In this document: positions 10,870-23,250 of the stretch, in pieces
How the letters are laid out: every line of letters begins with the position of its first letter
Numbering within the stretch: the first letter of the stretch is position 1
NCBI GenBank assembly: GCA_011799875.1
Contig: CM022302.1
Coordinates: forward strand, 323,561,114 to 323,625,113
Origin: Thinopyrum elongatum
Taxonomy: Eukaryota; Streptophyta; Magnoliopsida; Poales; Poaceae
Direction of reading: 5' to 3'
Length of the DNA: 64,000 nt
Translations under genes and position numbers: made by a program
Notes under the pieces: model-generated
The model's database searches: none
Told to the model about the DNA's origin: nothing
What the model saw: the letters and a program-made list of their open reading frames with translations, nothing else

Positions 10870-12375
10870 GGTGCGGTTGCCGGGCATCCCGACAAACCCT
10901 TTTGTACAAGTTTGGCGGAAGGGCATGTAATCCTTTGTACAAAGCCAGGCGCAGACCCTGTGCATAATGAAATAAAGCTAAGTGTATCACAACTCTTTGT
11001 GAAAGTACATATTTATTTGTGTGTGCTAGATGCAGGGTTGTGTTACATTTTTGCCTTACATGAGATGCTTAACAAACCATCAAGGTTTCCAGCCTCCTCT
11101 TTTTCTCTTCTTTGTTATTCTCAAAAGGATAGAAGGGTTTCTCGCATGCAAATTTCTCGGGGGGAGTGACGGTATGGATACCACAAGTGATGTTCAAGTT
11201 ATCATTCATGATAAGAAGTACAACAAAGAAAGAGCTAAGTTGAAAAACTTTGAAATAAATTATTTGTTGTAGTTGCATTTCTTCCTTGAATGATCTTGGC
11301 CTTTGTATGAGAAACATTCACGCTAAGGAACCTTGTCATAATCAGCTGGGCACTTACTTTGTTTCGAGTCCGCTTGGCAACTTAAGTGGCTGCGCTGTGA
11401 CCGTCAAGTGTGACCTTGCTGGCAGCGGCACTTCCGACAGGTTGCTAAGGACCTGTTCCTCAAGCTCTCACGGCTAGAGTGTGTGCATCAGCAAGTTTCC
11501 AGCAAGCGTAGGGTACAAAAATCATGCAAAGGCAGAATAAGACAAGGAGGATGGCACACAATCATTCACCAGATAGCAAGTTATATTACATCGATTGCAC
11601 TCCGGTGCATAACTCATGGAATATTGAGCATCTTCACAAGTTCTACCCGTGAGGTGCGGTTGTCGGGCATCCTGGCAAACCCTTTTGTACAAGTTTGCCG
11701 GAAGGGCATGTAATCCTTTGTACAAATCCAGGCGCAGACCCCGTGCATAATGAAATAAAGCTAAGTGTATCACAACTCTTTGTGAAAGTACATATTTATT
11801 TGTGTCTGCTAGATGCAGGGTTGTGTTACATTTTTGCCTTACATGAGATGCTTAACAAACCATCAAGGTTTCCAGCCTCCTCTTTTTCTCTTCTTTGTTA
11901 TTCTCAAAAGGATAGAAGGGTTCCTCGCATGCAAATTTCTCGGGGGGAGTGACGGTATCGATACCACAAGTGATGTTCAAGTTATCATTCATGATAAGAA
12001 GTACAACAAAGAAAGAGCTAAGTTGAAAAACTTTGAAATAAATTATTTGTTGTAGTCGCATTTCTTCCTTGAATGATCTTGGCCTTTGAATGAGAAACAT
12101 TCACGCTAAGGAACCTTGTCATAATCAGCTGGGCTCTTACTTTGTTTCGAGTCCACTTGGCAACTTAAGTGGTTGCGCTGTGACCATCAAGTGTGACCTT
12201 GCTGGCAGCGGCACTTCCGACAGGTTGCTAAGGACCTGTTCCTCAAGCTCTCATGGCTAGAGTGTGCGCACCGGCAAGTTTCCAGCAAGTGTAGGGTACA
12301 AAAATCATGCAAAGGCAGAATAAGACAAGGAGGATGGCACACAATCGTTCACCAGATAGCAAGTTATATTACATC
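10810..12375 (+). repeat. 783-bp direct tandem duplication (10810-11592 and 11593-12375)
   Basis: Both copies start GATTGCACTCCGGTGCATAA and end CAAGTTATATTACATC, with no gap between them. Reading them side by side I count 21 mismatches and no indels (about 97% identity). Each copy contains the last codons of pol plus about 720 bp of spacer. After the second copy the sequence continues into the aORF end at 12459. Small ORFs in each copy (e.g. 11069-11317 and 11852-12100, minus) are matching chance frames. Confidence 0.95.
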
Positions 12376-12458
12376 AGAAGCCTAATGTAGTTCTAACTTA
12401 AAGATGGATCTGTCTTTTAGATGAACTGCACTTGCAACCGAATGGTATAAGGAAGGAG

Positions 12459-15400
12459 CTAGTCCTGGCGTTGGCCTTTAGTCCTGGGGATTGCGGTGAC
12501 CTTGTCGACAAGTGGCCCGACAAGCTCTTTGACGGCCTTGGTATCCACATCCTTCAGTAGACTCTTGAAGACCTTGCAGACGTTGATGCCAGGATTCCGG
12601 TACACGAGGTTGACGAATACCTTGAAGAGGACATCGGCAAAATGTGCGGGACTCATGGACGAGGCTGGTAGATCTTTCCTCATGGTGCCGCTTCAATGCC
12701 TTGACAAGATTGTCAAAGAAGAGTGTGAGCCCAGCACTTGGCGCCTAGTGCTCATCATCTGTGAAGGCGTAGTCATCAATCTTCATGGTGATTAGTTGCG
12801 AGCTGAGGCATTCTGCATTGTCCATGAGGCTCGTGGTACAGAGCTCCACATTGTTCTTCTTCTCATCAAAGGACTTCTCGGCATTGGCAAGCGAAGCTTT
12901 TTTTGCGTTCCTGTTCACTAGCAAGTCCTTCCCCCTTTTCCTGCCGGCTTCGAGATCTTGCTCCAGGGTTCTGAGTTTGAGCTTGAGGTCAGCAATGGAA
13001 TTGTTAGTAGTGTAGAGCTGCGTGTTCTTGGCGGAGATGGAAGTCTGTAGTTTAGCCAACATGTAGGCCACCTTCTCTGCATCAGCCTTGTTGTTGGCCA
13101 AAGCTTCTTCAAGCTCTTTACTTTGGCGTCCAGCTCCGCCTTGACAGCCTTGGCGGCCTTTGTAGCCTTGGCGGCCTCCATGAGCTTGCCGTCGTGATCT
13201 AGTATTTGAGCTTCAAGAGTTTTATTGTTCTGCTCTATCTCCTAGGTTCGCTGCGCAAGCTGAGCTTCGATCTCTACGTCCTTGCCGCATAACTGGGCAA
13301 CAAGCGACTCCTCCCTGGTAGCAAGATCTTTTTCCTTGGCGTCAAGCTATGCTTGTCATTCGGATAGCCTGCTGTCCAGAACTTTTTCTCTTCTGCCCCC
13401 TGCTTAGCAGCGGCGAGCTTCTTCTCTTCACCCTGGATGCTCGGCAGTTTCTCCTTGTACCACTTGCTGGTTTCCTCAACCCTCTCATCTAGCTTCCATT
13501 CAGCCAACTCCACGGCTTGATGATCCGCTTGGACTTTATCCCAGCGGGTACTATACCGCTTCTACACATCCTGGAAACAGGCAGCCATGGTTTTCAGGAA
13601 GGCGAGATCGGCAGCGCTGTCGTCAGAGATGCCTGTTCCAGTGGAGCCACGGGACAAGGGGATGACGATCCCGAGAAATGTGTCTTCAGGGGTAGCCCTC
13701 CCAGCATCAGATGAGCCAGTGGCTTCAGAGTGGTGCAGTTGAAGAGAAGACGCCAGTAGAGTTGCCGTGAGCTGCTCCTCCGGCAAGGTCAGGTGATCGA
13801 TGCTGCTTGGGACCTCGTGGCTAGGATCTGTCATCTCGACATCAGCACTAACGGCGGCGGATATGCTCCCGGAGCCTTGTCGGCTTTCTCAGTGGCCTTC
13901 CTAGCATCTCCGACTTGTGATATTGTAGCCTTTAAAATAGAAATCTTGATAGCTTCATTGGCTGTGATCTTTGTGATCTCTTGGACATCTACGATGGGCT
14001 CCTCCCCCTCCAACAGAGTTGAGTCTGTAAGATGGGAAAGAAAGAGCATGGAGTGGAAGGAGTTCAAGATTTGGGTCAAGTTCAGAAGACAAGAAGAAAC
14101 ACTAACAAGGATAAAAGGGCACTCGACAAAGGTTTACATTGATGGGCTTGTGGAGGGGACGTTGATTCCTCTCCGGCAAGTTAGTTGTTGTCGCTCGGTC
14201 CCCGGCAACGTTGGTTGCCGGCGGGTTCATGATGCGGCCGAGCTCCTCTTGGTGTTCTTCTAGAGGAGGGGTGGATCTTGTCGGTGAGCTGCTTGGCGGG
14301 GAGCACAGGTCAAGGGCGTCATTAAGGGGCCCGCCCCTTGAAGCTCTCACTCCAGGAGATTGCTCCCCGCCTCCTTGTCAGTCTCCATGATGACGGTTTC
14401 ATCCGTGGAGCTTGCTAGTGGGAGTTGCGGGCTAGGGCTGGCAAGATTTGAAGGAGTTAGTTCTTCTTCAATATCTGTTATTGCCTCGCTCTCTTCCATG
14501 AGCCTGGCTTTCTTCTGGTGCCTTCCTTTCAATGACACATCGTCCCTGCAAGGCCAAATCATTCAAAACAGTTCAAATTCATAAAGGACGTTAAAAATGC
14601 AATGATGAGAAGATGGAGTGCTTACTCTTCTTCCTCGTCGGGCTCGCTGAGGACAGACAAGTCATAGAGTGCCGCCGCCTCGGCCCCAGTCGTGGTAGAC
14701 GGCGGTGGAGGGCTCCTGGCCTACTTCGTCGTCGTTGGAATTGGGGCCTGTGAAGCCACCACATCTTCAACGGTTGGTGGGAGTGGTTAGTGGGATGCCT
14801 TACGCCAGTGGGGTTGCCATCGATAAGCTTGCGGCCGAGAAGCTTTGCCAACTGTCTTGATCCCGACAAGCTTTGTGCTTGATGGGTCAGTGTGCGTGCT
14901 TTCTTCCTGCCAGCCTTCTTTGCCGTGGCAGATTTGGTGCGAGTAGGAGGAACGTATTATTCCTCATCCTCATCCTCCTACTCCTCATCGTAAACCGCTT
15001 CTGTCTCCTTGGCAGGCTCATCTTCATCGCCGTCATGCTCTCTAGTAGGATCATCATCCTCCGTGGTTTTGCCAGTGTGCTCTTTGGCATCCTCTTCAGC
15101 GGGCCGCTCTTCGGCATCATCTTCAACAGGCTCACTAGCACCCTCTTCGGTGTGCTCTGGTATCTGCCCCACCACCTGCTTTCCCTTGCCGACGGCCCCG
15201 ATTTTCTTTCGGAGACGTTCGGCCTTCTTGGCCTCCTCGGCCCTGGCCTTGAGGAATGCGGCCTTGTTATCTCTAGTGGGGTGAACTATATATGTCATTC
15301 TCCACCCTTACGGCCATCTCCTTCAGACCGGCAAGCCATCTGTCCACCTCTGCCTTGGACGACTTCATCCACCGCTCCACAACCCCCTTGGCGTCGCACT

Positions 15401-15878
15401 CTGGCATCTTGGCCAGGATCTCGCCATTGGCAGACTTGTTGCAGAGCAAAATCACCTTCTCTGACAGGTGGAATTTGCAGCCTCTGTTAAAAAGCTAGCA
15501 GATGAGCAAGTAGTGATCCATCACCGACAAGTTGTTGTCGGCCCCAAGATGCAGGCGCATTTGATCATCGGAGTTCTGATACTCCCATGTCCTTCAGCCT
15601 CCTCCGTGCTGCAGCGGGGCGATCCGGTGACGGGTGAAATCTACCCCCACCATCTGTATGGTCATATCGGCAGCCTTGAGGCAGTGGATCATGTACAGTG
15701 CCATCCTGAGTTTGGCGTCGCTGGACCCGGCATAGCTCCAAGTTTTCCCCTTCCCGATTCTCTTGGTCTGGAGGCAGTAGAAGGATGGGATTTCATCTTG
15801 CTGATCTTGCTTGATCCAGCATCAGTCTCCCTCCACTCATTCCACCTGGTGTGCAGTTTTCCCTTAAGATAGTGCTCG
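12459..15878 (-). pseudogene. Antisense ORF (aORF) of Tat-P1, C-terminal part
   Basis: Read on the minus strand from 15878: 'EHYLKGKLHTRWNEW', then 'YAGSSDAKLRMALYMIHCLK', then 'KVILLCNKSANGEILAKMPE'. Next comes a Lys/Glu-rich acidic segment (14978-15298), then a long coiled-coil part (12745-13181, 'KLKLRTLEQDLEAGRKRGKD') and the end at 12459. Frames change several times and stops occur, so this copy is dead. The family (putative gypsy-type transposon protein, often annotated Transposase_28) has no established function. It is transcribed against the retrotransposon. The N-terminal part is at 28044-28534, across CACTA-1. Confidence 0.75.
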
Positions 15879-16055
15879 TTCCATTGGTACAGGGAGGTGC
15901 TGTAGAAACTGTTTTTAACCCCTTTTCACGATGGCATTTTGAACCATCTCCTAGTTACTATGGGCGATAGGGGGGTCCTTCCCACATGACCCAGAAACCA
16001 TCGGGGATAGGCCCTCCAGTTACACATGCTTGGCAAAATGAGCGATCAAATACGG

Positions 16056-16560
16056 TTATACATACAGTTGTGTTAAAAATACAATTATACATGCCCAATC
16101 ATTTTTGGTCGTAAGTACATCCCACACAGTCAGTCCCAGACAATCATTTATGTTCGTATGTACATTCCACACAGTCAATCCAAAGAATACATTTCCGTTC
16201 GTATGTACATCCCACACAGTCAATCCAAGAAGTACGTTTCCGTTCGTATATACATCCCACACAGTCAATCCAGGGAAAACATTTCCCTTCGTACGTACAT
16301 CACACACAATTTTCCCCATTAAATCGTTTGGGATAGCGTTGCCATTGCAGACGATATTAACAATTTTACCGTTTGCGTTATTGAATGCATCACACACGGT
16401 GCATAGAATAAACTGTGTGGCATAGGCTGTCCATCACACACACTTTTTATGTGGTAAACGTTTGCGCATGGTGGCATAACGCAAACAGCTTTCAAGAGGA
16501 AGTCGTGTGCGATTGTTCATTGATCCAACATGTTTTATTCCTAGAAACTGTGTGCGTTGT
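16056..16560. repeat. Left subterminal repeat array of CACTA-1
   Basis: At 16107-16300 five imperfect copies of a unit of about 48 bp contain 'CGTATGTACATCCCACACAG' followed by TCAATCCA. The flank to 16560 is dense in GTGTGCGAT, ATCACACAC and CGCAAACG motifs, which recur at the right end. In En/Spm, subterminal repeats bind the element's own accessory protein; that role is inferred here. Confidence 0.8.
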
Positions 16561-16839
16561 CTAAGGTCCTCGCCCATGGTGTTTTCTCAATAACCGTTTG
16601 CAATATAAAACCTGATTAGCAGGCTAATTGGCCTATTAATAATAATCCATTTATTAGTCTAATTGACATTTCATATTAAGCACACAATATATTTCATTTT
16701 CGTATTAAGGAAGCACGATTTCATATTTGAAATACATCAGAGTACAACATCATATAGCTTCTGCACTCAGCTACCCCATTACACAACTGCACCAGCACCA
16801 AGTTTCACATGCAACATCTATAACCTTTCGAAATTAGCA

Positions 16840-17487
16840 TCATAGATGGTACATAGACAAATGAATCTCATCTGGAAAATTGCTGAAGCGGAAGGCGAAT
16901 ATTGAGCCTTCATTGATGTTGAAGGTCTTTGCAACTTTAGGCCACTGCATGTGGATGATTGATCGTCCATCCTTCGTCCTCTTCAGGAAGACTTCAATAT
17001 TGAACCGTGGGTGTTGTATGAATACCTTCCTCGCCTCCGAACCATATAGGTGGTTTGAGAGGTAATCACCAGTGAACTGCTTTGGAAAGGCCTGAAAACA
17101 AGGATATGCATAAATATCTTCTCTAGATTTGAAATGGTGCAAAGGAATAAAAAAGACAAGGTATAACAGTTAGTACCATCCTGTAGTGAACTAATGTCTT
17201 CTTCATTGTGCAGACAAAGACATTGTTGTTTTTTGTCGCTAATTTCTTTATACTAACAATCTTTCTGAGTTTCTTGACTTGACTGATATTCATGGGCAAC
17301 TCATTTCCCCATATGCAAAAAGGGTAGAACATTGGGTCAAAACCTCTGACAGCAGGACCTACATGTGCAAGACCAAATTGTTAAAAACCTAAATACTAGA
17401 ATGGTTCCTGCAATTGCACAATAATGTGCTATTAGACAAAGGACCATGCATGTGCAAACCTCGATTGTAAACCTCAATGCTTCCCAT
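16840..17487 (-). CDS. B3-domain protein gene inside CACTA-1 (3 exons)
   Basis: Proposed exons: 17487-17460, 17358-17177 and 17091-16840 (stop included), giving 153 residues. Both introns (17459-17359 and 17176-17092) start GT and end AG on the minus strand, and the codon phase carries over exactly at both junctions. The protein starts 'MGSIEVYNRGP', has a Lys-rich stretch, then B3 features: 'VFVCTMKKTL', 'AFPKQFTGDYLSNHL', 'EVFLKRTKDGRSI', 'WPKVAKTFNINEGSIFAF'. B3 domains bind DNA in plant transcription factors. No stop or shift interrupts it, unlike most of the window. The gene may have further 5' exons, as the small exon is itself preceded by a CAG acceptor. It may be a captured host gene or a transposon-borne regulator. 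Confidence 0.7.
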
Positions 17488-17624
17488 TGTTTCCCTGCAA
17501 CACATATAAGGTAGTTAGTGATCAGGTTTAGTGAGGGTTGGCATGCTATCAGTAAAATATGTTGATGAAAAATAAACACATTGAAGATTCATCAGATTAA
17601 TTTGAGCAACTTGGAAAACCCATT

Positions 17625-18320
17625 TATCCAAACCAAGCATGATTAAGAACTAGAAAATATAGCAATTGTATATGTTTCTCATGTATTAAGTGCAGCCAAA
17701 TTTGATTTATTCCTCACATGCGTAACAATACAAAATTCTACCCACAACAATTGGACATCGCAATACAGAATTGAACCAATCAGTTAACTAGACAACAGAA
17801 CAAATGAACCAAACATTAACTGAGCACCACATTGCACAATATAACATACTCCTAATAGAAGATCAGACAGTTAACCAAACCAAGCATGCTTAACAACTTG
17901 GAAATATAGCAATTGTATTTGTTTCTCATGTATTTAGTACAACCCTATTCAATTTATTTCTCATGTGGTATACAATAACAAAAGGCACCCACAACAATTG
18001 AACATTGCATTGCAGAATTCAACCAAACAGTTAACTAAACACCACAACAAATGACCCAAACATTAACTGAGCACCACATTGCACAATATATAACATACTA
18101 GAAGATCAGACAGTTAACCAAACCAAGCATGCTTGACAACTTGGAAATATAGCAATTTTATTTGTTTCTCATTTATTTCTCACATGTAAGACAATATAAA
18201 ATTGCAACCTGAAGAATTGAACATCACATTGCAGAATTGAACCAAACAGTTAACTGAACACGACAACTAATTAACCAAACAGTTAATAAGTGAGCACCAC
18301 ATTGCACGACATATAGAACA
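17625..18320. repeat. Tandem repeat of about 245 bp, roughly three copies
   Basis: Copies begin near 17627, 17876 and 18118 with 'ACCAAACCAAGCATGCTTAA' or close variants, and contain 'TGAGCACCACATTGCACAAT'. A partial unit ends at about 18310. AT-rich, no coding signal. Confidence 0.8.
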
Positions 18321-18484
18321 TATACACTAGAGCAACAGATTGCATGGTAAAAGTAGATAGGACAATTCACTAGAACTTGTTAAGGAAAGGCAGGAGCAGC
18401 ACATGCAACTGGTAAACCGAGCATGCTTAACCGGCATAGCTAGCTAACTGAACATAGGTCCTTATAGTGAGCTAATAAGACAAG

Positions 18485-18949
18485 CTACTCGTCATCGTCG
18501 GAGTTATCGATAATGATTGGCTCCTTGGACATGGAAGAGGGTGAGGCCTCCAAATCGTGGGTGCCCTCCTTGTAGTGTTGAGTTGCCTGAGCCGCTCCGG
18601 GCACCAACCTGCTGGCTCTCGAGTTGAGGTAAGCATAGGCACGCAGAGAAGGCACCTTGTAGTCTTTGTCGAAGGCACCGATGGTGGCCTCGAGAAAACA
18701 CCACGAACTGTCATTTAAAGCAGCCAACCGCGTCGCAGCGTCGGTGCGCGAGGCATCGACGGTGGCCTCGATGGCGAGGTGCTCCTCCAAGATCTGGGGG
18801 TCGGCACGAATGGCAGTGATTTGCTTCTCCGCTACCAAATGCTCCTTGAGCTCCCGGCTATACTGCATGCACCATGGCTTAGGCCGGCGCTTATTTGGGG
18901 GAGGGGGAGGTGATTTGGGTGGAAGGTGTCGCGCCGGCGGTCGGGGCAT
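18485..18949 (-). CDS. Hypothetical 154-aa protein of CACTA-1
   Basis: An uninterrupted frame: Pro/Arg-rich N-terminus ('MPRPPARHLPPKSPPPPPN'), a helical middle rich in Ala, Glu and Leu ('SRELKEHLVAEKQITAIRAD'), and an acidic end ('IIIDNSDDDE'). I recognise no domain. The pattern (Pro-rich head, charged helix, Asp/Glu tail) resembles small ORFs often seen in Triticeae CACTA elements, so it may be an element accessory protein. It lies 1 kb upstream of the B3 gene on the same strand and could share its transcript. The tail ends in its own stop. Confidence 0.5.
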   Translation of the reverse strand: MPRPPARHLPPKSPPPPPNKRRPKPWCMQYSRELKEHLVAEKQITAIRADPQILEEHLAIEATVDASRTDAATRLAALNDSSWCFLEATIGAFDKDYKVPSLRAYAYLNSRASRLVPGAAQATQHYKEGTHDLEASPSSMSKEPIIIDNSDDDE

Positions 18950-19462
18950 GTGGGATGTGGAAGGAGGAGGAAGAGGATGGGGGTCGGGTGTGGATTACCT
19001 GCTTGGATCGACAAGGCCGAGCAACGTGAAGGAGGGTCGCCGGCGAGGAGGCGGCACTGCAAGCAAGGAGTGAAGGTTTGAACTTGGAAAGGAAGATGGA
19101 AATAGGGGAAATGTCGCTTTTGGTATGGGGAGGGGGCGGGGAGGTAGATATTTTTGCGGAAGCCGAAAATTTTGGATCGGTGCAGCGAAAAAACTGGCGC
19201 GCAAAGTGTCATCAGACACGGTCCCTTATTCAGCACAATGTACGATATGTGAACATCACAAACGATTCGTATAGCTTACCCCATGTGTGATGAGTTCGAA
19301 CGTGCAAATTTTGGTCCGAATATCCCTGGTTAGACAAAGGAGACTATAGCACACCCACACTTCTTAATCGAGCAAGTTCAGTAATTAAACAGAGCTAGGT
19401 GACCTAAACATTACTCTAACAAATTAAAGACTGGCGCTCTTAGTTAAACAAAACAAAGAGTA

Positions 19463-20079
19463 CTACTGCAGCTGGCGTTCATTGATCTCCGCCGCCTCCT
19501 CCATGTCCAGCTCGCTCCCGATGATCTCCTGGGGAAGGAGCTCCATGGCATCCATCGCACCATACTCGGCAAGCATCTCGCCATCCGCGTCCGCCATCTC
19601 TTTGGAAAGGGCGCCATGAGATGGGAGTGGGCGGCCGTGATCTGGGCTTGGACGGGCTCCGTCGTGACAAGGTATGCCACGCAGGAATGGATGGGTGCTC
19701 AAACGCTCTCGGCGATTGCCAACTCTTCAGCCGTGGGTTGCCGATCGTTGTCGGAGAAGCTTCGTTTGATTTGTGCGGTGACCGCCAGCAGCTGGGCGTG
19801 GGCGGCCTTGACATGGTCGTGGGTGGCCTCCATCAGGTCTAAGTCCACCGATGTGGAACGGACAGCTGCTATGCCGCTCTCGCCAGTTGCTATCCCCGAG
19901 GCAGATGTTGCTGCCGCCACCTAAGAAGCAACAGCGGCCGTTTGGGCTGCCATGGCCGCCCGGTCGCAGATTGCTGCCGTGCTCACGCAGCTTGTTAGCA
20001 CGTGCATGGCGGCTGCAACCGCGCTCTCACCGGAGTGGGCCACCGAAGATGCCCTCACGACATGGGTCCACGTCCCCAT
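19463..20079 (-). pseudogene. Degraded Ala-rich coiled-coil ORF of CACTA-1
   Basis: From an ATG at 20079 one frame reads 'MGTWTHVVRASSVAHSG', then a stop at about 19921, then 'LMEATHDHVKAAHAQLLAVT' to a TGA at 19699. After a shift near 19620 it continues 'MELLPQEIIGSELDMEEAAE' and ends at 19463. Two stops and one frameshift mean it is not expressed as one protein. High GC and helix-forming composition resemble the ORF at 18485-18949. Function unknown. Confidence 0.45.
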
Positions 20080-20384
20080 CTTTCACTGGCGATGATTAAA
20101 TAGGGAAATGATATTTGGGGAGCGAGCTAGTGTGCTTGACACGCCGGCTGTGGACTGTAGCCGACGCACCTTCTCACATAAGCCCTATGCGTACTATACT
20201 CCGACGGTGCTCCAAGATATTTTGTACTGCATCTCACACGATTGGTGATAATAAACTGTGTGCGATCTACTTGATTTTTCGTCTTGATTTGAAGTACATA
20301 ATGGGGTCACATCAGCAAAGGAGAGTGTTTGAATTGCTAGAACTTTTATCTGCAGTGAATATGCAACTATAGGTGTGCTGTGAA

Positions 20385-22710
20385 AAAAAGTTGAATTATT
20401 CAGGGTTCGTTTGGACATTTTTAAACATTAACTTGGTTTTCTAGGCATTTCAGGCGCACAATTCAAAATTAAACTACATGCACATGCTCCGGTGCACCAA
20501 AATGGGTTGTAAAATCATATATGTGTCCATGGGTTGATGCTTATGTCCCATGCAAGAAATGGGGATGAATTTCAAACACCACGGCACCGTGGCTCGCCGG
20601 CAAACATTGAGATACTTGCTCTTGTAATTCTAGTAAATCCAAAACTCGTCTGAAATTCATGAACCTTGGCATGCTATCATGGAATGGCATCAATATGCTG
20701 GGGTAAAAAAATTGTCCCATTTGGGGCAGGTTTTGGTATAAGCTTCTCACAAACCAGAGCTTCTCACAAGAAGACTCATGGTTCCGATAGGGAAACGTGT
20801 CACCTTTGTGGACAAAAACGATATTCATCGCGTCTTCTTGCTTTCAAATTTTTTTTGGTGTCAACATAGAACAACAGGAGTGCCGTGTCAAATTATTGAA
20901 TTTTTTGGGGTTCATTTGGACATTTTTATAAGTTAACTGAGTTTTCTAGGCATTTATGTGCATAATTCAAATTTGAACTACAGGCACATGGTCAAGTGCA
21001 TAAAAATGGATTGGAAAATCAAATGTGTGTCCTTGGTTGCTTAGGTCACATGCAAGAAATGAGAATGAATGTCAAATACCTTGACACCATCGCTCGGCCG
21101 CTAAAATTGAGTTACATGGTTTTTAAATTCTAGTAAATTGAAACTTGTCTGAAATTCATGAAACTTGACATGATATCATGGAACGGCATCACATGTCCTG
21201 GTAAAAATATTGTCCCATTAGGGGCAGGTTTGGGTATAAGCTTCTCACAAACCAGAGCTTCTCACGACAAGCCTGATGGTCTCGGTAGGGAACGTGGCAC
21301 CTTTTGGACGACATGATATCTGTTGCCTCTTCTTGCTTTCAAAATTTTTCTAGTGTCAACATAGAACAACAGGAGTGTTGTGTCAAATTTTGGGATTTTT
21401 CGGTGTTCGTTTAGAGATTTTTATACATTAACTGAGTTTTCTATGCATTTATGTGCATAATTCAAATTTAAACTACAGGCACATGCTCCAGTGCATATGA
21501 ATGGGTTCAGAATTCAAATGTGTGTCCTTGGTTGCATGCTTAGGTCCCATGCAAGAAATGGGAATGAATGTCAAACACCTTGCCACCGTCACTCGGCCGC
21601 TAACATTGAGATACATGGTTTTTAAATTCTAGTAAATCGAAAACTCGTCTAAAAATTATGAAAATTGGCATGCTATCATGGAACGGCATCAACATGCCGT
21701 GGTAAAAATATTGTCCCATTTGGGGCAAGTTGGGGTATAAGCTTCTCACAAACCAGAGCTTCTCACAACAAGCCTCATAGTTACGGTAGGGAACGTTTCA
21801 CCTTTGTGGACGAAACGATATCGGTTGCCTCCTCTTGCTTTCAATTTTTTTTCTAGTGTCAACATAGAACAACATGAGTGTTGTGTTAAATTTTGGAAAT
21901 TTTCGGGGTTCGTTTGGACATTTTTATACATTAACTGAGTTTTTATGCATTTATGTGCATAATTCAAATTTGAACTACACGCACATGCTCCAGTGCATAT
22001 AAATTGGTTGAAAAATCAAATGTGTGTCCTTGGTTGCATGCTTAGGTCCCTTGCAAGAAATGGGAAGGAATGTCAAACACCTTGCCACCATCGCTTGGCC
22101 GCAAAAATTGAGATACATGATTTTTAAATTCTAGTAAATCCAAAACTTGTCTGAAATTCATGAAACTTGGCATGCTATCATGGAACGGCATCAACATGTT
22201 GTGGTAAAAAAATTGTCCTATTTGGGGCAGGTTTGGGTATAAACTTCTCACATACCATAGCTTCTGACAACAAGCCTCATGGTTCCAGTAGGGAATGTGC
22301 CTCCTTGGGGGATGAAACGATATCCGTTGCCTCTTCTTGTTTTCAAAGTTTTCCTAGTGGCAACATAGAGCAACATGAGTGTCCTATTAAAATTTGCAAT
22401 TTTGGGGTTTGTTTGGACATTTTTATACATTAACTGAGTTTTCTAGGCATTTTATGTGCATAATTCAAATTTGAACTACATGCACATGCTCCAGTGCAGA
22501 AAAATGGGTTGACAAATCAAATGTGTGTCCTTTGGTGCATGCTTAGGTCCCATGCAAGAAATGGGAATGAATTTCAAACACCAGGGCACTGTTGCTTGCC
22601 GGCAAAACATTGAGATACTTTGTTTTTAAATTCTAGTAAATCCAAAACTCGTCCGAAATTCATGAAACTTGGCATGCTATCATGGAATGGCACCATACAT
22701 GATGTGGTAT
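20385..22710. repeat. Satellite-like array of a 500-bp unit, about 4.6 copies
   Basis: Marker strings recur at a step of about 500 bp: 'CATGCAAGAAATG' near 20550, 21052, 21551, 22047 and 22555; 'GCATGCTATCATGGAA' near 20668, 21172, 21670, 22170 and 22675. Units differ by substitutions and small indels, so the array is old. Small ORFs in it are chance frames shared between units. Confidence 0.92.
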
Positions 22711-23250
22711 TTTTCGTGTCCATTTTGAGAGAAGGCGCACTCAAATAATAGCCAACAAAGGCATTTTGAAACAAATAGCTGCCACTTTAATATCTCAAAC
22801 ATTTGTATAATTTAAATCGTGTGCGTTCTATTAACTATTCACGTGATGCCACGTGTCACGCTTTCAATGGCTAGGAGGTGCCGTGCGGACAGCTGCTTGA
22901 GTAGACGGGAGGCATGCGAGCGCAGTCCGCTGTGCAGGCTGACCGGGAGGCGTGCAAGCTGTCTTCCAATGCGTAGGCTCATCGGGAAGCATGCGAGTTG
23001 TACACTGCGCAGGCTCCCTGGGAAGCGAGCCCTTTGACTTCCATGGCCGCCCACCTTGCTCGCATCCCTCTCCATTAATGGCGCCCGAGCCGCTCTTTAA
23101 TACGGGCGGCCTTACTGTTCGCCTCCCATTCCCGTCCCGCAGACCTCCACCAATGCCATGGCGTAGAAGGATCATCTGCCACTAGTCTTCTAGTTTGGTG
23201 AAGTCAACTCTGAGCCGGACGAGATAGAATATAAGGAGGAATCGGGCCTC

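Noticed and set aside
14873..15490. Plus-strand 205-codon ORF
   Set aside because: Complement of the acidic part of the aORF; the minus-strand reading matches the antisense-ORF family.
15899..15912. GCTGTAGAAACTG considered as the left end of CACTA-1
   Set aside because: It resembles other CACTA ends, but the TTC duplication and aORF register place the end at 15882.
16105..16330. Regularly spaced short repeats resembling a CRISPR array
   Set aside because: The spacing sequences are themselves similar and the block is a CACTA subterminal repeat in plant DNA.
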